Assembly (NCBI GenBank): GCA_002083635.1
Contig: MSXP01000005.1
Location: forward strand, 403,108 to 467,107
DNA from: Proteobacteria bacterium ST_bin12
GTDB lineage: Bacteria; Pseudomonadota; Gammaproteobacteria; Burkholderiales; Methylophilaceae
Direction: 5' to 3'
DNA length: 64,000 nt
The notes beneath the pieces are model-generated. The model made no database searches, was not told the DNA's origin, and saw nothing but the letters and a program-made list of their open reading frames with translations. The position numbers and the translations under genes are program-made. Each line of letters opens with the position of its first letter. Positions within the stretch are counted from its first letter, which is position 1. Positions 59,657 through 64,000 of the stretch are shown here, one piece after another.

Positions 59657-60165
59657 TAGCCTCTAATTTCTTCTACTGATTTACCGCGTTTAGCAGCAAT
59701 TTCAGATGGTGTATTCATTGATTCAAGACCATTCAATGTGGCACGTACCAAATTATAAGGATTTGTCGAACCAATACATTTCGCAACAACGTTTGTGACA
59801 CCCATTACTTCAAAGATTGCGCGCATTGCACCACCAGCAATAATGCCAGTACCTTCAGAAGCTGGTTGAATAAACACTTTAGCAGCACCGTGAACACCAG
59901 TTACTGCATGATGCAATGTACCGTTGTTTAGGTTAACTTTAAGCATGCCACGACGCGCTTCATCCATGGCTTTTTGTACAGCAACTGGCACTTCACGTGC
60001 TTTGCCTTTACCCATGCCAACTGCACCATCACCATCACCGACTACAGTCAATGCAGCGAAACTCATAATACGACCACCTTTAACCGTTTTACTTACACGG
60101 TTTACAGTAATCATTTTTTCACGCAAACCATCGGTTTGCTGTTGTTGTTCGATTTCTCTAGCCAT
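59656..60165 (-). CDS. rpsE: 30S ribosomal protein S5
   Basis: 169-aa S5: REKMITVNRVSKTVKGGRIM, SFAALTVVGDGDGAVGMGKG and KAREVPVAVQKAMDEARRGM. GTGIIAGGAMRAIFEVMGVT follows. Both the double-stranded-RNA-binding and C-terminal domains are complete. Confidence 0.97.
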   Translation of the reverse strand: MAREIEQQQQTDGLREKMITVNRVSKTVKGGRIMSFAALTVVGDGDGAVGMGKGKAREVPVAVQKAMDEARRGMLKVNLNNGTLHHAVTGVHGAAKVFIQPASEGTGIIAGGAMRAIFEVMGVTNVVAKCIGSTNPYNLVRATLNGLESMNTPSEIAAKRGKSVEEIRG

Positions 60166-60180
60166 TATCTGTCTCGCTTC

Positions 60181-60534
60181 TTAGAATGACAGGCCGTTTT
60201 CACGCGCAGCATCTGCTAACGCCTTGATACGACCATGGTATTTGTAGCCTGAACGATCAAAAGCCACAGTAGTAATACCCGCTTTTTTCGCTTTTTCAGC
60301 AATTAATTTACCAATAGCGGCAGCAGCTTCTACGTTGCCACCATTCTTAACTTTTTTACGTACATCAGCCTCAACAGTTGAAGCACTTGCTAATACTTTA
60401 TCGCCAGTTTCAGCAATAATTTGCGCATAAATGTGCGTATTAGTACGATGCACGCTTAAACGTGTCACTTTTAGCTCAGCGATTTTGGCACGGGTTTTAC
60501 GTGCACGGCGTAAGCGATTATCTACGTTGTTCAT
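60181..60534 (-). CDS. rplR: 50S ribosomal protein L18
   Basis: 117-aa L18 binding 5S rRNA: RLRRARKTRAKIAELKVTRL, SVHRTNTHIYAQII and AFDRSGYKYHGRIKALADAA, ending RENGLSF. Between rplF and rpsE with short gaps. Confidence 0.97.
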   Translation of the reverse strand: MNNVDNRLRRARKTRAKIAELKVTRLSVHRTNTHIYAQIIAETGDKVLASASTVEADVRKKVKNGGNVEAAAAIGKLIAEKAKKAGITTVAFDRSGYKYHGRIKALADAARENGLSF

Positions 60535-60551
60535 AGTTTGACCTTATCTAC

Positions 60552-61085
60552 TTATTTCTTTTTGGTTTCTTTAATTGCGACCACTTCATCTGCATAACGA
60601 ACGCCTTTGCCTTTATATGGCTCTGGTGCACGGTAAGAACGAATTTGCGCAGCTACTTGACCAATCACTTGCTTATCATAACCAGTCAAAATAACTTCTG
60701 TTGGAGTAGGTGTTGTCACCGTTACACCAACTGGCATTTTGTGATTAATCGGGTGTGAATAACCAAGCTCTAAATTTAACATTGCGCCTTGTGCATTAGC
60801 TTTATAACCCACGCCTACTAAAGTAAGCTTGCGAGTAAAACCAACAGAAACGCCATGAACCATATTAGCAACGAGTGCACGTAAGGTACCTGACATTGCG
60901 CTTGAGTGTTTTGTATCATTGGTAGCAGCAAAAGTAATTGTTTCACCCTCATGCTTTAGCGCTACTGCGCTTGTTAACGGATGTGATAATTTACCTAAAG
61001 GACCGCTTACTGCAATACTATTAGCACTCAGTACAACTTCTACTTTTTCTGGTATAGCGACTGGATTTTTAGCAACACGTGACAT
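60552..61085 (-). CDS. rplF: 50S ribosomal protein L6
   Basis: 177-aa L6 with duplicated domains: MSRVAKNPVAIPEKVEVVLS, GVSVGFTRKLTLVGVGYKAN and the C-terminal RSYRAPEPYKGKGVRYADEV. The rRNA-binding loop is intact. GGAGAAG precedes the ATG. Confidence 0.97.
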   Translation of the reverse strand: MSRVAKNPVAIPEKVEVVLSANSIAVSGPLGKLSHPLTSAVALKHEGETITFAATNDTKHSSAMSGTLRALVANMVHGVSVGFTRKLTLVGVGYKANAQGAMLNLELGYSHPINHKMPVGVTVTTPTPTEVILTGYDKQVIGQVAAQIRSYRAPEPYKGKGVRYADEVVAIKETKKK

Positions 61086-61095
61086 TTGCTTCTCC

Positions 61096-61491
61096 TTAAG
61101 CCACTACGCACAACACTTCGCCACCGATACCGGCTGCTTGTGCTTTACGATCTGTCATTACACCCTTGGATGTAGACATAATTGTCACACCAAGACCATT
61201 CATTACTTTAGGAATATTGTCTGAACCTTTGTAGATGCGAAGACCAGGCTTACTTACGCGGTCAATCTTCTCAATTACTGGGCGGCCAGCATAATATTTC
61301 AAGCTGATATTTAACAATGGCTTGCCATCATTAGCAGCTACAGCGAAATCATCAATATAACCTTCATCTTTTAGAACCGCAGCAATTGCAGCTTTAAGTT
61401 TAGAAGCAGGCATAGAAACTGATAACTTGTTAACACTTTGTGCGTTACGAATACGCGTTAGCATATCGGCAATCGGATCACTCATACTCAT
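61096..61491 (-). CDS. rpsH: 30S ribosomal protein S8
   Basis: 131-aa S8: MSMSDPIADMLTRIRNAQSV and SKPGLRIYKGSDNIPKVMNG, with the C-terminal IMSTSKGVMTDRKAQAAGIG. S8 is the known spc operon translational repressor. Start may be 61491 or the second Met at 61485. Confidence 0.97.
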   Translation of the reverse strand: MSMSDPIADMLTRIRNAQSVNKLSVSMPASKLKAAIAAVLKDEGYIDDFAVAANDGKPLLNISLKYYAGRPVIEKIDRVSKPGLRIYKGSDNIPKVMNGLGVTIMSTSKGVMTDRKAQAAGIGGEVLCVVA

Positions 61492-61505
61492 AATTTATTC
61501 CTCCG

Positions 61506-61811
61506 TTACCAGCTAGCTTTGGTGACGCCTGGCACTTGGCCACTCATCATCAAATCGCGCAATTTGCTGCGACCGATACCAAATTTACTGAAAACACCAC
61601 GTGGGCGACCTGTTAATGCACAGCGGTTACGCAAACGCACCGGGCTTGAATTGCGTGGCAATGCTTGCAATTTCAAACGTGCTTCACGACGATCTTCCAA
61701 TGTTGCACTTTGATCATTAATCGTTGCGTTTAACGCATCACGCTTGCCTGCGAATTTAGCAACTGTTGCGCGACGTTTAGATTCGCGTTCTGTCATACAT
61801 GTTTTTGCCAT
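61506..61811 (-). CDS. rpsN: 30S ribosomal protein S14
   Basis: 101-aa long S14 without the CxxC...CxxC zinc motif (C- form). LQALPRNSSPVRLRNRCALT and GRPRGVFSKFGIGRSKLRDL, ending MMSGQVPGVTKASW, are canonical. Located between rplE and rpsH; it starts 3 bp after rplE ends. Confidence 0.97.
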   Translation of the reverse strand: MAKTCMTERESKRRATVAKFAGKRDALNATINDQSATLEDRREARLKLQALPRNSSPVRLRNRCALTGRPRGVFSKFGIGRSKLRDLMMSGQVPGVTKASW

Positions 61812-61814
61812 GTC

Positions 61815-62354
61815 TTAACCTCTAAAAGGAAAACTAAACGCAGCAAGCAAAGCTTTTGCTTCTTCGTCTGTTTTTGCCGTTGTAGTAATCGTAATGTTCA
61901 TGCCGCGAATCGCGTCAATTTTGTCATATTCAATTTCCGGGAATATGATTTGCTCTTTAACACCCATGTTGTAATTACCACGGCCATCAAATGATTTCGC
62001 TGGGATACCGCGGAAGTCACGAATACGTGGAATAGCAACCGTGATCAGACGATCAAGGAATTCGTACATGCGCTCGCGACGTAAAGTCACTTTGCAACCA
62101 ACAGGATAATCATCACGGATTTTAAATGCCGCAACAGATTTTTTTGCTTTAGTCACAACTACTTTTTGACCAGCAATTTTTTCCATATCGCCAACTGCAT
62201 TTTCCATCACTTTTTTATCAGCAACTGCTTCGCCTACACCCATGTTCAAGGTGATTTTCTCAATACGAGGCACTTGCATGACTGAAGTGTAACCAAATTG
62301 CTCAGTCATTTTTTGAACAACAGAGTCTTTATAAAATTGTTTTAAGCGCGCCAT
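61815..62354 (-). CDS. rplE: 50S ribosomal protein L5
   Basis: 179-aa L5 binding 5S rRNA: MARLKQFYKDSVVQKMTEQF, VPRIEKITLNMGVGEAVADK and FRGIPAKSFDGRGNYNMGVK. Ends LLAAFSFPFRG. Gaps to rplX (8 bp) and rpsN (3 bp) are tight. Confidence 0.97.
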   Translation of the reverse strand: MARLKQFYKDSVVQKMTEQFGYTSVMQVPRIEKITLNMGVGEAVADKKVMENAVGDMEKIAGQKVVVTKAKKSVAAFKIRDDYPVGCKVTLRRERMYEFLDRLITVAIPRIRDFRGIPAKSFDGRGNYNMGVKEQIIFPEIEYDKIDAIRGMNITITTTAKTDEEAKALLAAFSFPFRG

Positions 62355-62362
62355 GATTTATC

Positions 62363-62680
62363 CTATGCGTCCACTGCTTCGCCGTTAGATTTGAATACGC
62401 GCACTTTTTTGCCGTCTTTCAAAATCTTGTAACCAACACGGTCAGCTTTTTGAGTTGCATTGTTAAATAATGCAATGTTAGAAATATCAATCGGCATTTC
62501 TTTAGCGATAATACCGCCAGCAACACCTTTTGCTGGATTTGGTTTAGCGTGCTTTTTAGCAACATTTAAACCTTCAACCACTACATGACCAGATTCAAGC
62601 ACGTTTAATACTACGCCGCGCTTACCTTTATCTTTACCTGTATTTAGAACGACTTGGTCGCCTTTATGAATTTTGCTCAT
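62363..62680 (-). CDS. rplX: 50S ribosomal protein L24
   Basis: 105-aa L24 with a KOW motif: KIHKGDQVVLNTGKDKGKRG, then VVLNVLESGHVVVEGLNVAK and NPAKGVAGGIIAKEMPIDIS. Assembly-initiating protein of the large subunit. Located after rplN with a 16-bp gap. Confidence 0.97.
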   Translation of the reverse strand: MSKIHKGDQVVLNTGKDKGKRGVVLNVLESGHVVVEGLNVAKKHAKPNPAKGVAGGIIAKEMPIDISNIALFNNATQKADRVGYKILKDGKKVRVFKSNGEAVDA

Positions 62681-62696
62681 ATATTGTCCCTATCCC

Positions 62697-63065
62697 TTAC
62701 AGCACTTCAGGCGCAAGAGAAACAATTTTCATGAATTTCTCAGTACGCAACTCACGCGTTACTGGGCCGAAAATACGCGTACCAATTGGCTCTAATTTAT
62801 TATTTAGAAGAACGGCGGCATTAGCATCGAACTTAACTAAAGAACCGTCTGGACGACGAACACCTTTAGCAGTACGCACTACAACAGCACTGTACACTTC
62901 GCCTTTTTTTACGCGACCACGTGGGGCAGCATCTTTAATGCTGACTTTGATAATGTCACCTATACCAGCGTAACGACGCTTTGAACCGCCCAACACTTTA
63001 ATACACTGCACAGAGCGTGCACCAGTGTTATCGGCAACTTCTAGCCTTGATTGCATTTGAATCAT
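62697..63065 (-). CDS. rplN: 50S ribosomal protein L14
   Basis: 122-aa L14: MIQMQSRLEVADNTGARSVQ, CIKVLGGSKRRYAGIGDIIK and the C-terminal FGPVTRELRTEKFMKIVSLA. I use the ATG at 63065 (universal MIQ start, GGAG upstream) instead of the reading from 63080. First gene of the spc operon here, with its own promoter. Confidence 0.97.
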   Translation of the reverse strand: MIQMQSRLEVADNTGARSVQCIKVLGGSKRRYAGIGDIIKVSIKDAAPRGRVKKGEVYSAVVVRTAKGVRRPDGSLVKFDANAAVLLNNKLEPIGTRIFGPVTRELRTEKFMKIVSLAPEVL

Positions 63066-63215
63066 GAGAATAATCTCCAACTTAATCCGTTAAACCAACA
63101 CCAGCCGCATGAACTTAATCAAAACGGCCAGTAGACCACGGTCAGTATTGGGGTACTTGCTTTTATGAACCTTAGAAACTACTAACCAAGATTCACGAGT
63201 ACCGAAAAGTCCAAC

Positions 63216-63244
63216 ATTATAACTTAAAACTAAATGTGTAGCAA
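63216..63244 (-). promoter_or_regulatory. spc operon promoter before rplN
   Basis: Minus strand: -35 TTGCTA (63239-63244), 17-bp spacer, perfect -10 TATAAT (63216-63221), about 150 bp upstream of the rplN ATG. It sits in the 210-bp gap between rpsQ and rplN and marks the S10/spc operon boundary. Confidence 0.78.
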
Positions 63245-63265
63245 GGCATAACTGCTTTACTACAC
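63236..63265 (-). terminator. Hairpin at the S10/spc boundary
   Basis: Arms GTGTAGTAAAGCA and TGCCTTGCTACAC pair over 13 positions with one mismatch and one G-U pair, loop about 4 nt, 10 bp after the rpsQ stop. It overlaps the -35 of the spc promoter. The T-run is poor, so termination of the S10 transcript would be partial. Confidence 0.5.
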
Positions 63266-63275
63266 ATAATATTAC

Positions 63276-63533
63276 TTAGGCTTTTGAAGCAACCTTGCTT
63301 ACAACCCATGTCTTTGTTTTTGACAAAGGACGTGATTCTGTAATAGTCACTAAATCGCCTTCTTTACATGCATTAGTTTCGTCATGCGCGTGAAATTTAT
63401 TCGATTTCACAACCACTTTACCGATCAATGGATGTTTAACTTTACGCTCAACTAAAACCGTTACCGTTTTATCCATTTTGTCTGAAACAACACGGCCGCT
63501 TAAGCTACGTACTACTTTTGTAGATTCTGTCAT
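63276..63533 (-). CDS. rpsQ: 30S ribosomal protein S17
   Basis: 85-aa S17 with OB fold: RSLSGRVVSDKMDKTVTVLV, ERKVKHPLIGKVVVKSNKFH and CKEGDLVTITESRPLSKTKT. Stands at the 3' end of the S10 operon; 2 bp after rpmC. Confidence 0.97.
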   Translation of the reverse strand: MTESTKVVRSLSGRVVSDKMDKTVTVLVERKVKHPLIGKVVVKSNKFHAHDETNACKEGDLVTITESRPLSKTKTWVVSKVASKA

Positions 63534-63535
63534 GA

Positions 63536-63730
63536 TTATGCCTGTTTCGCTTTCTCAGCTAAAACAAGCTTCACACGCGCTACATCTTTGCGTACTTTAC
63601 CTAGCTGATCTACTTTGGTTAATTGTTGTGTTGCAACTTGCATACGCAGTGAAAATTGCGCGCGGCGCAATTCAATTAACTCCGCGTTCAACTCGTCAAC
63701 ACTTTTTGCTCTTAAATCTAAAGCTTTCAT
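63536..63730 (-). CDS. rpmC: 50S ribosomal protein L29
   Basis: 64-aa L29: MKALDLRAKSVDELNAELIE, LRRAQFSLRMQVATQQLTKV and RKDVARVKLVLAEKAKQA. Two antiparallel helices at the exit tunnel. Between rplP and rpsQ. Confidence 0.96.
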   Translation of the reverse strand: MKALDLRAKSVDELNAELIELRRAQFSLRMQVATQQLTKVDQLGKVRKDVARVKLVLAEKAKQA

Positions 63731-63746
63731 TTTAGCTCGCCTTTTC

Positions 63747-64000
63747 TTAACTACCGATTTGACGTGTCATGAAAGTGGTCTCAATTGGCAACTTAGCAGC
63801 AGCCAAACGGAACGCTTCACGTGCAAGCTCTTCGCTTACGCCGTCCATCTCGTACAACATTTTACCTGGCTGGATTTGCGCTACGTAGTACTCGGTACTA
63901 CCTTTACCGTTACCCATACGCACTTCAGCAGGTTTTTTAGAAATTGGTTGATCTGGGAAAATACGAATCCATACACGACCACCACGTTTAATGTGACGAG
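63747..64000 (-). CDS. rplP: 50S ribosomal protein L16 (N-terminus outside window)
   Basis: C-terminal part of L16, read from the right window edge to the TAA at 63747-63749. The visible residues IRIFPDQPISKKPAEVRMG, NGKGSTEYYVAQIQPGKMLY and EMDGVSEELAREAFRLAAAK are diagnostic. It ends LPIETTFMTRQIGS. The start lies beyond base 64000. Position before rpmC is canonical. Confidence 0.95.
   Translation of the reverse strand, partial: RHIKRGGRVWIRIFPDQPISKKPAEVRMGNGKGSTEYYVAQIQPGKMLYEMDGVSEELAREAFRLAAAKLPIETTFMTRQIGS

Noticed and set aside
1..64000. CRISPR array, tRNA, rRNA or transposase
   Set aside because: No regularly spaced repeats, cloverleaf with CCA-end pattern, rRNA sequence or transposase-like ORF was found by eye; short or degraded ones could be missed.

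Overview
The window looks like a chromosomal segment of a low-GC betaproteobacterium, most likely a methylotroph-type member of the Nitrosomonadales (Methylophilaceae, Methylotenera-like). This taxonomic reading rests on the style of the ribosomal and RpoA proteins, the AT-rich intergenic DNA and the assimilatory nitrate gene set. It is an inference; no database comparison was possible. No rRNA, tRNA, CRISPR array, insertion sequence or prophage was seen. No intergenic gap exceeds about 300 bp.

Layout. 1-4.7 kb: the 3' part of polA, a small AT-rich accessory patch (an unrecognised 258-aa protein plus a Phd/RelE-type toxin-antitoxin pair with a symmetric operator over its promoter), a CinA-like molybdopterin-binding protein and a YkgJ-type cysteine-cluster protein. 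4.7-13.2 kb: a periplasmic DUF255 thioredoxin-like protein, then dusB-fis, purH, purD, hemF and an M18 aminopeptidase. 13.4-26.7 kb: an APC permease, cytochrome c, hexose-6-phosphate mutarotase, ilvD, a PAS-GGDEF-EAL protein, lgt, a 60-aa protein behind a sigma-54-like promoter, a cstA-ybdD-DUF2805 operon and an MsbA-like ABC exporter.

26.8-41.9 kb is a complete assimilatory nitrate/nitrite island. It encodes the ANTAR antiterminator NasT and a leader RNA with two A1/G4 hexaloop hairpins ahead of an intrinsic terminator. These are followed by nrtA, a previously hidden 43-aa ORF, nrtB, nrtD and an outer-membrane porin. The last block is nirB, a frameshifted narK-type transporter, a 53-aa membrane protein, a PP2C-Ser/Thr-kinase fusion, nirD and nasA. 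GG-N10-GC (sigma-54) promoter motifs stand before nasT and nirB, and an NtrC-like palindrome lies about 100 bp upstream of the first. This suggests two-layer control: general nitrogen status through sigma-54, and nitrate/nitrite through NasT acting on the leader. Uptake would run through porin, NrtA/B/D and NarK; NasA reduces nitrate and NirBD reduces nitrite to ammonium.

41.9-54.2 kb: glutathione reductase, a peroxiredoxin, radC, a putative zinc peptidase and coaBC, then a small YHS-like secreted protein and a TonB-dependent receptor interrupted by an in-frame UAG. After these come dut, rpmB-rpmG, an MscS channel, mgtE and a glutaredoxin-like protein. 54.2-64 kb (minus strand) is the alpha/spc/S10 ribosomal protein supercluster from rplQ back to a partial rplP, with good sigma-70 promoters before rpsM and rplN.

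Two transporter genes are broken (narK by +1, the TonB receptor by an amber codon). A short motif, ACTTAACCC followed by a T-rich tract, recurs at seven loci, all between genes or at a gene's 3' end.
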